Source: JAEUMW01 sp963734295 (lineage in GTDB: Bacteria; Pseudomonadota; Gammaproteobacteria; Burkholderiales; JAEUMW01). Taken from it: a stretch of 64,000 bases of DNA. The notes beneath the pieces are model-generated. The model ran no database searches and was not told where the DNA came from. It saw only the letters and a list, made by a program, of their open reading frames with translations. The DNA is taken from the NCBI GenBank assembly GCA_963734295.1, contig CAVTGS010000012.1, positions 682,001 through 746,000 on the forward strand. Direction: 5' to 3'. Of this stretch, positions 1 through 9,013 are shown piece by piece. Position 1 is the stretch's first letter, and each line of letters begins with the position of its first letter. The position numbers and the translations under genes are program-made.

Positions 1-161
1 GCGTTGCCGACGAGGAACTCGCCGCGCGGAAAGCACATGGGCGAACTGCCGTCGCAGCACCCGCCCGACTGGTGGAAGAGCAGCGAGCCGTGCTTCTGGC
101 GCAGCCGATCGATGAGCTGTAGCGCTGCATCGGTGGCGGTCACGCGCTTGACATCCTGCAT
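1..161 (-). CDS. DUF779 family protein, 3' part outside the window
   Basis: The first 53 codons are present and the rest lies off the left edge. The start is the ATG at 161. The segment HQSGGCCDGSSPMCFPRGEF is the cysteine-rich signature of DUF779 proteins. These small proteins are typically encoded beside ExaC/AdhB-type aldehyde dehydrogenases, and here the gene follows such a dehydrogenase on the same strand with a gap of 74 bases. The biochemical role of DUF779 is not established; a metal-binding or maturation role is only a guess from the Cys-Cys pair. Confidence 0.8.
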   Translation of the reverse strand, partial: MQDVKRVTATDAALQLIDRLRQKHGSLLFHQSGGCCDGSSPMCFPRGEFLVGN

Positions 162-235
162 CCGGGTCGAGTCTCCAAACGAGAGGCCCGGGCAGGGCGC
201 CCGGGCCGTGTCACCTTAAGAAGCGCGGTAAACGT

Positions 236-1753
<1,518 letters not shown>

Positions 1754-1824
1754 GGAATCCTCCTTTGCTCGATGAGTAATATGGTATTGGGATGATCGCG
1801 AGATCGGATACCGAACGGCGGGAT

Positions 1825-1840
1825 TGCGAAGCGCGTGCCT
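1825..1840 (-). promoter_or_regulatory. Sigma54-like -24/-12 promoter for exaC
   Basis: Read on the minus strand the sequence is AGGCACGCGCTTCGCA. It matches the consensus TGGCACG-N4-TTGCA with two mismatches and keeps both the GG of the -24 and the GC of the -12 element at the right spacing. Transcription would start near 1814 and leave a leader of about 60 bases before the exaC start codon. Confidence 0.55.
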
Positions 1841-1951
1841 GCCCGTACCAGCAAGCGAGCATTTCCAAGACAATTCAGATACTTGCTCGCTCAGGCCGGG
1901 TTTCCGATACCATCTGCCCCGGGAAAATCCTCGTAATTTGCTCGGAAAAGC

Positions 1952-1966
1952 GTTGCATCCTGCAAC
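1952..1966. promoter_or_regulatory. Inverted repeat, candidate upstream activator site
   Basis: GTTGCA-TCC-TGCAAC is a perfect 6-bp inverted repeat. It lies about 112 bases upstream of the sigma54-like promoter of exaC, the distance expected for an enhancer bound by an AcoR-type activator. No gene for such an activator is in the window. The assignment rests on position and symmetry only. Confidence 0.4.
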
Positions 1967-2122
1967 AGTTGTCCCCGGACGTGCCAACCACACCGCGGGC
2001 AGGGTTCTACCCCGATCCCGATGAGCCCTGCGCAGCGGGTGCTCGCGAGCCTTGTTCACGGCACTCGCTTTCAATACTATCGACGCATCGACGCACACGG
2101 GCAATAAGCACGGAAAAGCATA

Positions 2123-3287
2123 ATGTTCCGAGTCAAGGTGAACTGCTCGTGGTTTCTCGACCGCGAGATACCGCAGGAGCTCGATGGTCCGCTCTTCCCG
2201 CTGCTGCAGGCGATACGGGAATCCGGCTCGCTCGGCAAGGCCGCGAAACAGATCGGCACGTCCTATCGCTACGCCTGGGGTCTGGTCGGCAAATGGCAGA
2301 CGTTGCTCGGCCAGCCGCTGGTGCTGAAGGAACGGGGTCGCGGCGCGAGCCTCGCCCCGCTCGGCGAGAAGCTGCTCTGGGCCGAGCGCCGGCTCCGGGC
2401 GCGCCTCGCGCCCCAGCTCGAGTCCTTCAGCGCGGAGATGCAGCGCGAGCTCGCCGGCGTCATCTTCGCGGCGTACCCGGCCGTCAGCATCTATGCGAGC
2501 CACGATCTCGCCCTCGCGGGGTTGCGGGACCTGCTGGGTCAACAACCGGGCGTTCAGCTCGATCTCGAGTTCCGGGGCAGTCTCGACAGCCTCGAAGCGT
2601 TCGGGAAGCACCGCTGCGATCTCGCGGGCTTTCACGTCGCCGAGTACCACGGGCGCGGAACGATCTCCCACCTCGCCTTCCGCCGCTGGCTGAAGCCACG
2701 TTCCCACCGGCTCATCGACTTCGTGACACGGCAGCAGGGCCTGATCGTGGCGAGCGGCAATCCGAAACGCGTCCGCGGCCTCGCGGACATCGCGCAGCCC
2801 GGCGTACGCTTCGTGAATCGGCAGCGCGGATCCGGCACCCGGTTCCAGTTCGATCAACTGCTCTGGGAAGCTGGGCTGGACAAGTCCGCGATCGAGGGCT
2901 ACCAGGACGAGGAATTCACGCACCTCGCGGTGGCCGCGACCATCGGCAGCGGGCAGGCCGACGCCGGATACGGCATCAAGGCCGCCGCCGCGAAGTACGG
3001 CCTCGACTTCATCCCGCTCGGTGAACGAACGCTACTTCTTCGTCTGCCGGAACGAGTCGCTCGACGAGCCGACCGTGCGGCAGTTGCTCGACGAGCTCAA
3101 GGGCGCCGAGTTCCGTTCCCTCGTGGCGAGTCTTCCCGGCTATGACGCTTCGCGCGCCGGCGAAGTACTGACGGTGCGCGAGGCGCTGCCGTGGTACGAC
3201 CGCGCGCCCGCCCGACAGCCCGACCTCGACGAGGAGGACCCCGTCGTCGAGACGGGCGACGTTGCGCCGGCGCCGAAGCGTCGATGA
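2123..3287 (+). CDS. ModE-like winged-helix regulator with PBP-like ligand domain (frameshifted)
   Basis: The N-terminal part (about residues 20-100) is a ModE-type winged helix, seen in LQAIRESGSLGKAAKQIGTS followed by the YAWGL segment. From about residue 110 onward it resembles the periplasmic-binding-protein-like ligand domain that senses molybdate or small anions in such regulators. The frame breaks near 3020: the sense continues one base later as NERYFFVCRNESLDEPTV and ends at 3287. One extra base in the CTCGGTG stretch explains this, so the true protein is probably intact at about 387 residues. It precedes a molbindin and an ABC importer on the same strand, which suggests it controls oxyanion uptake. 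Confidence 0.8.
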
Positions 3288-3354
3288 AGACGCTCGCCCA
3301 AAGCGGCGTCCGCCTCGACTTCGCAGTCCCCTTCAACCCCACGAGGAGAGCAGC

Positions 3355-3567
3355 ATGCAGATCAGCGCGCGCAACGTGATCAAGGGCAAGATCACGAAGA
3401 TCGTCGAAGGCCCGGTCAGCACGGAGGTCACGATCAAGGTCGGACCGAAGGTGGAGATCGTGTCGTCCATCACCACCACCGCGGCGCAGTCCCTGGGACT
3501 CAAGAAGGGGATGGAGGCGTATGCCGTCATCAAGGCGACGAGCGTGATGGTCGGCGTGGAGCACTGA
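3355..3567 (+). CDS. Molbindin, Mop-domain molybdate/tungstate binding protein
   Basis: The product is 70 residues, a single Mop domain as in known molbindins. It begins MQISARNVIKGKITKI and carries the typical core EVTIKVGPKVEIVSSITTTA and GLKKGMEAYAVIKATSVM. Such proteins assemble into hexamers and store molybdate or tungstate in the cytoplasm. A GAGGAGAG ribosome site precedes the ATG. The gene lies 67 bases after the ModE-like regulator and 22 bases before the importer genes, so all are probably co-transcribed. Confidence 0.92.
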   Translation: MQISARNVIKGKITKIVEGPVSTEVTIKVGPKVEIVSSITTTAAQSLGLKKGMEAYAVIKATSVMVGVEH

Positions 3568-3589
3568 CGCCGCACGGGGCGCATCCGCC

Positions 3590-4669
3590 ATGCGGTGCGG
3601 GCGGCTGCCACGGCCGGGGCTCGCGGCGATCCGCCTGCAGGCCGCCCTGGCCTTCGTGCTCGCGCTCACGGACACGTCCATCGCGGAGGCGCGCGAAGCC
3701 ATCGACTCGGCGGGACGTCGAGTCGTGCTGCCGGCGAAGGTCCAGCGCGTCTACGCGGCCGGACCGCCGGCTAGCATCATGGTCTTTGCCATCGCCCCGG
3801 AGAAGCTCCTCGGCTGGACCCGGGCGATGACGCCGGAAGAAGCGGCGTTCCTGCCGGAACGGTATGCCGCGCTGCCCGTCCCTCGGACGCCTCACCGGGC
3901 GCGGCAACACGGCCAACGTCGAGGTGGTGCTCGCGGCGAAGCCCGATCTCATCGTCGATGCAGGCGCCACGGGCGACACCTACGTTTCGCTCGCGGACCG
4001 CGTGCAACAGCAGACCGGCATTCCGTATCTGCTCTACGACGGCACGTTCGCTCAGACCGCCGCGACCTTGCGTGCGCTCGGCTGCCGCGCATGGGCGACG
4101 GCGCCCGCGGCGAGTTGCTGGCGGACTACGTCGAGCGCAGCGTCGGCGGGGTGCGGGCCAAGGTCGCCACGATTCCGCGCGAGCGGCGTCCTCGCGTCTA
4201 CTATGCGCGCGGCCCGAGCGGACTGCAGACCGCGCTCTCGGGCTCCATCAACGCGGAGGTGCTCGATGTGCTGGGCGCGATCAACGTGGCCGGCGGCCAG
4301 AGTGCCGCGAGCGGGCTCGCGAACGTCTCGATGGAGCAGGTGCTCGCCTGGAACCCGGATGTCATCATCACCACCGACCCGGGGTTCTACGCGCGTGTCT
4401 GGACCGATGCGCGCTGGTCGGGCATCGCCGCCGTGAAGAACACACGGGTTTACCTGTCACCGCAGCTGCCGTTCGGCTGGTTCGATTTCCCGCCCGGTCC
4501 CAACCGGGTCATCGGGCTGTTCTGGCTCGCGGACATCCTATACCCTGACGTTTTCGACGACGATCTGCGCGCCCGGGTCGCGGACTTCTACCGGCTCTTC
4601 TACCATCGGGAGCCGACTCCCGCCCAGCTGGACGCCCTACTCGACATACCGGAGCCCGCCAACCGATGA
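3590..4669 (+). CDS. ABC importer substrate-binding protein, FecB/BtuF-MolA class (frameshifted)
   Basis: An N-terminal signal-like segment (about residues 12-30) is followed by a type II periplasmic binding fold of about 355 residues. The frame is lost at about 3880, where the sense moves one base on to read LTGRGNTANVEVVLAAKP. It is regained at about 4090 with GARGELLADYVERSVG. The C-terminal half is intact and includes NPDVIITTDPGFY and PFGWFDFPPGPNRVIGLFWL, a signature of a subgroup distinct from siderophore binders. FecB-like proteins normally bind siderophores or B12, but MolA of the same fold binds molybdate and tungstate. With a molbindin and ModE-like gene directly upstream, an oxyanion is the likely ligand. 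Its stop overlaps the permease start (ATGA). Confidence 0.72.
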   Translation: MRCGRLPRPGLAAIRLQAALAFVLALTDTSIAEAREAIDSAGRRVVLPAKVQRVYAAGPPASIMVFAIAPEKLLGWTRAMTPEEAAFLPERYAALPVPRTPHRARQHGQRRGGARGEARSHRRCRRHGRHLRFARGPRATADRHSVSALRRHVRSDRRDLACARLPRMGDGARGELLADYVERSVGGVRAKVATIPRERRPRVYYARGPSGLQTALSGSINAEVLDVLGAINVAGGQSAASGLANVSMEQVLAWNPDVIITTDPGFYARVWTDARWSGIAAVKNTRVYLSPQLPFGWFDFPPGPNRVIGLFWLADILYPDVFDDDLRARVADFYRLFYHREPTPAQLDALLDIPEPANR

Positions 4670-5700
4670 CGACCCACGCGTTCGACACGTTGCGGCTCGG
4701 CACGCTCGGGCGCTACACCTTGCCGCTCCTCGGGCTCGCGCTGCTGATCGTGCTCGCGTTTGCGGTGGGTCGCTTTCCCGTGAGCGCGAGCGATCTGTAT
4801 GCGGCGACTCTCGGCAATCTGTTCGGCAGCACCCGCCCGGTCCCGGCCACGGTCGAAACCGTGATCTACCAGGTGCGCGGGCCGCGGGTCCTCGCAGCGC
4901 TCGTCGTGGGCGCCGCGCTCGCCGCCGCCGGCGCGGCGTACCAGGGCATGTTCCGCAACCCGCTCGTGTCGCCCGACATCCTCGGCGTGTCGTCCGGCGC
5001 GGCGCTCGGGGCGGCGCTCGCCATCTTCCTGTCGTGGGACTTGATCGGCATCCAGATCCTGGCCTTCGCGGGCGGGCTCGCGGCGGTGGGGCTGGTCTAC
5101 GGCATCGGAGCGTCGCTGCGCGGGCGCGATCCGCTGCTCACGCTGATCCTCGCGGGTGTCGTGATCGGCACGCTGCTCGGCTCGTGCGTGTCGCTGCTCA
5201 AGTATCTGGCCGATCCCTACAACCAGCTTCCGGCGATCACGTTCTGGCTGCTCGGCAGCCTGGCAGGGGCGAGCCCGGCCGATCTCAAGGTGGTGGTGCC
5301 GACGGTGCTCGTCGGGCTCGTGCCTCTCACGCTCCTGCGCTGGCGCATGAACCTGCTCACCCTGCCCGACGACGAGGCGCGCGCGCTCGGCGTGGACACG
5401 AGGCGCCTGCGGCTCGCCGTGGTGTGCGCGGCAACGCTGATCACCGCGGCGAGCGTTGCCATCTCGGGCATCATCGGCTGGATCGGCCTGCTCGTTCCCC
5501 ATGCGGCGCGCATGCTCGTGGGGCCAGGCTTCGCGCGCATGCTGCCGATGACGATGATTCTAGGCGCCGGTTTCATGCTCGGGGTGGACACGCTCGCGCG
5601 TACGATCGCGACCCTCGAGGTGCCGCCGGGCGTGCTCACGGCCGTGCTCGGCACGCCGCTCTTCCTGTGGCTGCTGGCGAAGTCGAAGCGGGCGTGGTGA
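4666..5700 (+). CDS. ABC importer permease, FecCD/BtuC family
   Basis: This is a 344-residue integral membrane protein of FecCD type with about ten transmembrane segments; the first lies near residues 17-35. Family motifs are VRGPRVLAALVVGAALAAAG, NPLVSPDILGVSSGAALG and, near the C-terminus, the coupling segment GLLVPHAARMLVG. It forms the channel of the importer with the preceding binding protein and the following ATPase, and overlaps both genes by a few bases. Substrate is inferred, not shown: molybdate or tungstate from the flanking genes, with Fe-siderophore or corrinoid as alternatives. Confidence 0.85.
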   Translation: MTTHAFDTLRLGTLGRYTLPLLGLALLIVLAFAVGRFPVSASDLYAATLGNLFGSTRPVPATVETVIYQVRGPRVLAALVVGAALAAAGAAYQGMFRNPLVSPDILGVSSGAALGAALAIFLSWDLIGIQILAFAGGLAAVGLVYGIGASLRGRDPLLTLILAGVVIGTLLGSCVSLLKYLADPYNQLPAITFWLLGSLAGASPADLKVVVPTVLVGLVPLTLLRWRMNLLTLPDDEARALGVDTRRLRLAVVCAATLITAASVAISGIIGWIGLLVPHAARMLVGPGFARMLPMTMILGAGFMLGVDTLARTIATLEVPPGVLTAVLGTPLFLWLLAKSKRAW

Positions 5701-6528
5701 TGGAGCTTCGCGCCGAGGCGCTGTCGTATGGCTATCCGGGGCGCACCATCGGCAGCGAGGTCGAGCTCGCGTTGACGGCGGGCGAGGTCGTCTGCGTCCT
5801 CGGTCCCAACGGGGGCGGCAAGACCACGCTGTTCCGCACGTTGCTCGGCCTGCTGCCGGTCCAGGCGGGTCATATCGCGCTCGGCGGCCGGCCGCTGCAG
5901 GACTGGTCGCGCCGCAACGTCGCGCGGGTGGTGGGTTACGTGCCGCAGGCGCACGCGGCGCACTTCGCGTTCACCGTGCGCGAGATCGTCCTCATGGGCC
6001 GCACGGCGCATGTCGGTGCGTTCGCCGCGCCGTCGCACCGCGATCGCGCAAGCCGCGGAGGCGGCGCTCGCGACGCTCGGCATCGCCCACCTCGCCGAGC
6101 GCGTCTATACCGAGGTGAGCGGCGGCGAACGCCAGTTGACCCTCATCGCGCGCGCGCTCGCACAGGAGGCGGAACTGCTGCTGCTCGACGAGCCCACTGC
6201 GAGCCTCGATTTCGGCAACCAGTTGCGCGTGCTCGATCAACTGCGGGTCCTGGCCGAGCAGGGCATCGGCATTCTCTTCTCGACCCACGATCCCGACCAC
6301 GCATTTCTCTGCGCGGAACGCGTGCTGATGCTGCGCGACGGCCGCATCCTCGGCATGGGCCGGCCCGAGGACGTCATCACGCGCGACAACCTGCGGCTGC
6401 TTTACGGCGTCGAGGTGGAAGTCGTCACGGCGACGCTGCCGGACGGCCGCGCCTCGCGCCTCTGCGTGCCGGGGCTCGAGGGCTTGCGCGCGACGCGCCG
6501 GCCGCGACCGGCTCCGGCCCGTCACTGA
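5700..6528 (+). CDS. ABC importer ATPase, FepC/BtuD type (frameshifted)
   Basis: The Walker A motif GPNGGGKTT appears about 37 residues in and the Q-loop segment VGYVPQAH about 50 residues later. The frame then changes by one base near 6035 and continues as AAEAALATLGIAHLAERVY, followed by the ABC signature SGGERQLTLIARALA, Walker B LLLLDEPTASLD and the switch histidine in STHDPDHA. The complete protein would be about 275 residues, normal for the family. One extra base in a GCG-rich stretch explains the break, so the gene is probably functional. It starts by TGATG overlap with the permease and converges with the BI-1-like gene, with a 7-base overlap of the coding ends. Confidence 0.8.
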
Positions 6529-7028
6529 GGCGTTTCCGGCTCGGCCGCGGACTGCGACGCGAGGCCGCCGAGGAAGGCCACCAGGATGCCCGCGAAGAGA
6601 AACCCGCCCATGAAGCTGAAGTCCCTGCGGCTCACCAGCGCATAGCCGGAGAGTCCGAGGAACGTCGCCGCGGTGGCGCCCATCGCCGTCATGACGATCT
6701 GGTGTCCGTTGGGCAGCGACAGATAGGCGCTCACGATGGGTCCGAGCGTATAGCCCATGAAACCCGTCAGCGCGAACACGAAGGCGAGTCCGAGCGCCTG
6801 GTCGCGGAAGCGCGAAGTCAGGTAAAGCAACCCGAAGTATCCGACCAGCGTCAGAATCAGACCGGGGTGCGGCAGTTTCAACGCGGCCGACACGCCGGCG
6901 ACCAGCGCGCTGAATGCCAAGGTAAGTGCGAGTAGCCAATACGTGTTGCGGATGACGCGATTGCTCGCCAGGGTCGACGCGAGCGAATCGGCCGGCCGGC
7001 TTACAGCGAGTACACGCGGTGTGCTCAT
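6522..7028 (-). CDS. BI-1/YccA family membrane protein, C-terminally short
   Basis: The protein begins MSTPRVLAVSRPADSLAST and shows the Bax inhibitor-1 pattern NRVIRNTYWLLALTLAFSAL, FALTGFMGYTLGPI and GYALVSRRDFSFMGGFL. About five to six membrane segments are present. At 168 residues it is some 60 shorter than usual: the last helices with the conserved FSGLIAYDT-like segment are missing, and the chain ends in a polar ETPQ tail. Its end overlaps the end of the convergent ABC gene, so a 3' deletion or an indel is possible. An AAAGGAGACC site precedes the ATG. Confidence 0.8.
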   Translation of the reverse strand: MSTPRVLAVSRPADSLASTLASNRVIRNTYWLLALTLAFSALVAGVSAALKLPHPGLILTLVGYFGLLYLTSRFRDQALGLAFVFALTGFMGYTLGPIVSAYLSLPNGHQIVMTAMGATAATFLGLSGYALVSRRDFSFMGGFLFAGILVAFLGGLASQSAAEPETPQ

Positions 7029-7069
7029 ACGGTCTCCTTTGTCGAATCCATTGATGATCGGGCGATGCG

Positions 7070-7429
7070 TCACGCGCCCGCGAACCGAAGACGCGACTCG
7101 AACCTCATCCCGAGCCGGCGCTTCGTCCGAATGCGATGGGCCATGCGGCGACCCACGGTCCGGCCTGCCCGCTCCGCGGCGGAGGTGATCACGGCGTAAA
7201 GGTCGCCGCCCAGGTCGCGGATCACCAGCGCGGGCAGGTGCGGCAGCCGCACCATCACGCGACAGAACTTGTCGGCGCCGCCGCGCGGGCCGTTGACGTC
7301 GCCCAACTGCACCTCCACCCGATCCACCCAGATCCGAAAAGACCGCAGCGCGCACTCGATGCGACGGACGGCGTGCTGGCGTAGCCCTTCGGTGAGCGTA
7401 AAGCGGCGCGCCTGAATCTCGATCCTCAT
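7070..7429 (-). CDS. HPF/RaiA-like ribosome-associated protein
   Basis: This 119-residue protein begins MRIEIQARRFTLTEGLRQHA, the standard start of the sigma54-modulation/HPF fold, followed by a beta-strand region (VEVQLGDVNGPRGG) and an LPALVIRDLGGDLYAVI segment. Members bind the small ribosomal subunit under stress. The basic tail after about residue 90 (RRMAHRIRTKRRLG) is longer than in plain HPF. It lies 41 bases before the BI-1-like gene and is divergent from nhaR. Confidence 0.75.
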   Translation of the reverse strand: MRIEIQARRFTLTEGLRQHAVRRIECALRSFRIWVDRVEVQLGDVNGPRGGADKFCRVMVRLPHLPALVIRDLGGDLYAVITSAAERAGRTVGRRMAHRIRTKRRLGMRFESRLRFAGA

Positions 7430-7508
7430 CGACTTTCCTCCTCCGTTGACCAGCGAAATACAGGAATCTACGGAACATCGAGCATCAGGTAAAGTCGATT
7501 ATCGTGGT

Positions 7509-7526
7509 AGAAAGAATCGTCTTTCT
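7509..7526. promoter_or_regulatory. Inverted repeat upstream of nhaR
   Basis: AGAAAGA-ATCG-TCTTTCT is a perfect 7-bp inverted repeat, 27 bases before the nhaR start codon and inside the divergent region shared with the HPF-like gene. It could be an operator for NhaR, whose LysR family usually binds its own divergent promoter, or a leader hairpin. Confidence 0.4.
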
Positions 7527-7552
7527 CGAAGTATCTGCGGCGCGGCATCGCT

Positions 7553-8458
7553 ATGAATCTCAAGCATCTCTTCTACTTCTGGAAGGTTGCGACCAGCGGG
7601 AGCGTCGCCCGCGCGAGCGAAGAGCTCCACATCACGCCGCAGACCATCAGCGGCCAGATCCAGCTCCTGGAGCAGGACCTCAAGACGGAGCTCTTTGCGC
7701 GCAGCGGGCGCCGGCTCGAGCTGACCGAGGCGGGCCGCTTCGCGCTCGGCTACGCGAAGGAGATCTTCTCCCTGCAGTCGGAGCTGGACGAGTTGATCCG
7801 CCTGCACCCGGAGGGACGGCCGACGGAGTTCCGGGTGGGCGTCTCGGATGCCATGCCCGAATCCCTCGCCTACCGCCTGTTGGAACCAGCGACGCGCATG
7901 CCCGAGCCGGTGCGGATCGTCTGTCCCGAGTGGAAGCTCGACAGCCTGCTGTCCGAGCTGGCGGTCCATCGACTCGACCTCGTGCTCGCCGACTCGCCGA
8001 TCCCGCAGTCGGTCGACGTGCGGGCCTACAACCACCGCCTCGGCGAGTCCTCCCTCACGTTCTTCGCGAGCCGCGCGCTCGCCGAGCGCTGTCGCGATCC
8101 CTTCCCGGAGTGTCTCGACGCGATGCCGATGCTGCTGCCGGGTGAGGATTCGGCCCTGCGCAGCAAGCTCGTGCGCTGGTTGAGCCAGCACAAGCTGCGT
8201 CCGACCTTCGTCGGTGAATTCGACGGGAGCGCGCTGATGACCGCTTTCGGCGAGGCCGGCGTCGGCGTGTTCGTCGCGCCGACGATCCTCGAGGAGGAGA
8301 TGAAGACCCGGCATGGCGTCGTCGCGCTCGGCGAAACACAGGAGGTCGTCGCCGAATACTTCGCCATCTCCGTCGAGCGCCGGCTGACCCACCCCTGCGT
8401 GCTGGCGATCACGCAGTCGGCGCGCGATCGAATCTTCAGGGGCGACGCAGCCGGCTAG
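7553..8458 (+). CDS. nhaR: LysR-family regulator NhaR
   Basis: This 301-residue protein starts MNLKHLFYFWKVATSGSVAR and has the helix-turn-helix SEELHITPQTISGQIQLLEQ, which is distinctive for NhaR rather than LysR proteins in general. The C-terminal half is the usual two-lobed effector domain. In enterobacteria NhaR responds to sodium and activates the antiporter gene nhaA; no nhaA is next to it here, although an NhaD/ArsB-type permease occurs at 47.8-49.1 kb. The stop codon overlaps that of the convergent small gene in a CTAG. Confidence 0.88.
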   Translation: MNLKHLFYFWKVATSGSVARASEELHITPQTISGQIQLLEQDLKTELFARSGRRLELTEAGRFALGYAKEIFSLQSELDELIRLHPEGRPTEFRVGVSDAMPESLAYRLLEPATRMPEPVRIVCPEWKLDSLLSELAVHRLDLVLADSPIPQSVDVRAYNHRLGESSLTFFASRALAERCRDPFPECLDAMPMLLPGEDSALRSKLVRWLSQHKLRPTFVGEFDGSALMTAFGEAGVGVFVAPTILEEEMKTRHGVVALGETQEVVAEYFAISVERRLTHPCVLAITQSARDRIFRGDAAG

Positions 8459-8748
8459 CCTCCGCCGCGCCGGAAGTAGAGATCGAAGCGCTCGACCGCG
8501 ACCTCCTGCTCCGCTTCGCCGTAGCCTTCGAAGCGCAGCTCGACGTGCGCCGAGGGGAGCGTGAGCGACGCGATTCGTAGCGGCGGCTCGTCGCAAAACA
8601 GGATCGTGAGACGGCGCCCGGGTATCTCGACCGTCACCCGATCGCCAGCGACGACGAGGGTGTTCGTGCCCAGCGCGTCGGGGAGCGTGCGGAAGAACTC
8701 GCCGCGGCTGATGCTCATGCGGCGGATGACCGGCACACGGCCCGTCAC
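8455..8748 (-). CDS. Small conserved protein paired with MoaD-like gene, function unknown
   Basis: The protein is about 97 residues from the GTG at 8748 (a TTG at 8766 and an ATG at 8718 are alternatives). It contains SISRGEFFRTLPDALG and ends with VAVERFDLYFRRGGG. The run of three C-terminal glycines and the beta-rich middle (RLTILFCDEPPLRIASLTL) are notable. It overlaps or abuts the MoaD-like gene, so the two are translationally coupled. I do not recognise the family. A role with the MoaD-like protein in molybdenum or tungsten cofactor or sulfur transfer is inferred from position only. Confidence 0.55.
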   Translation of the reverse strand: MTGRVPVIRRMSISRGEFFRTLPDALGTNTLVVAGDRVTVEIPGRRLTILFCDEPPLRIASLTLPSAHVELRFEGYGEAEQEVAVERFDLYFRRGGG

Positions 8749-8752
8749 CGCG

Positions 8753-9004
8753 TCATCCGCCTGCAACGGGCGGCCAGATGGCCACCACGTCGCCGTCCTC
8801 GAGGACGGTGCCGCCGTACGCGCCGGGCGGTACGTGGTAACCGTTCACCAGGACGAGGTGCACCCGTTTCGCGGGCAGGGCGGCGCGATCGATGAGGCCC
8901 TGTACCGAGATGCCGTCGGCAACGACGAGCTCCATCTCGTTGGAGGGTGTCCCCGCCGGCAGGCAGTCGCGCAGCGCCGCGAATAGTCTCACGCGGATCT
9001 TCAT
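8753..9004 (-). CDS. MoaD/ThiS-family ubiquitin-like sulfur carrier
   Basis: The product is 83 residues with the beta-grasp pattern of MoaD: KIRVRLFAALRDCLP at the start, HLVLVNGYHVP in the middle and VLEDGDVVAIWPPVAGG at the end. The C-terminal Gly-Gly is the site that becomes a thiocarboxylate in sulfur carriers. No moaE, moeB or aldehyde oxidoreductase gene is adjacent, so it is likely a second, specialised MoaD. It begins 9 bases after the stop of the PqqU-like receptor on the same strand. Confidence 0.85.
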   Translation of the reverse strand: MKIRVRLFAALRDCLPAGTPSNEMELVVADGISVQGLIDRAALPAKRVHLVLVNGYHVPPGAYGGTVLEDGDVVAIWPPVAGG

Positions 9005-9013
9005 CGAGACGGC

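Larger units (their letters stand above)
1754..2122. other. Divergent intergenic region between exaC and the ModE-like regulator
   Basis: There is no convincing gene in these 369 bases. They hold the Shine-Dalgarno sequence of exaC, a sigma54-like promoter and an upstream inverted repeat, annotated separately. No clear promoter for the rightward regulator gene was identified, although AT-rich stretches near 2070-2120 could serve. Confidence 0.7.

Noticed and set aside
1754..2923. Upstream extension of the exaC reading frame to 2923
   Set aside because: The extra 390 codons overlap the ModE-like gene on the other strand and have no similarity to aldehyde dehydrogenases; a strong ribosome site marks the start at 1753.
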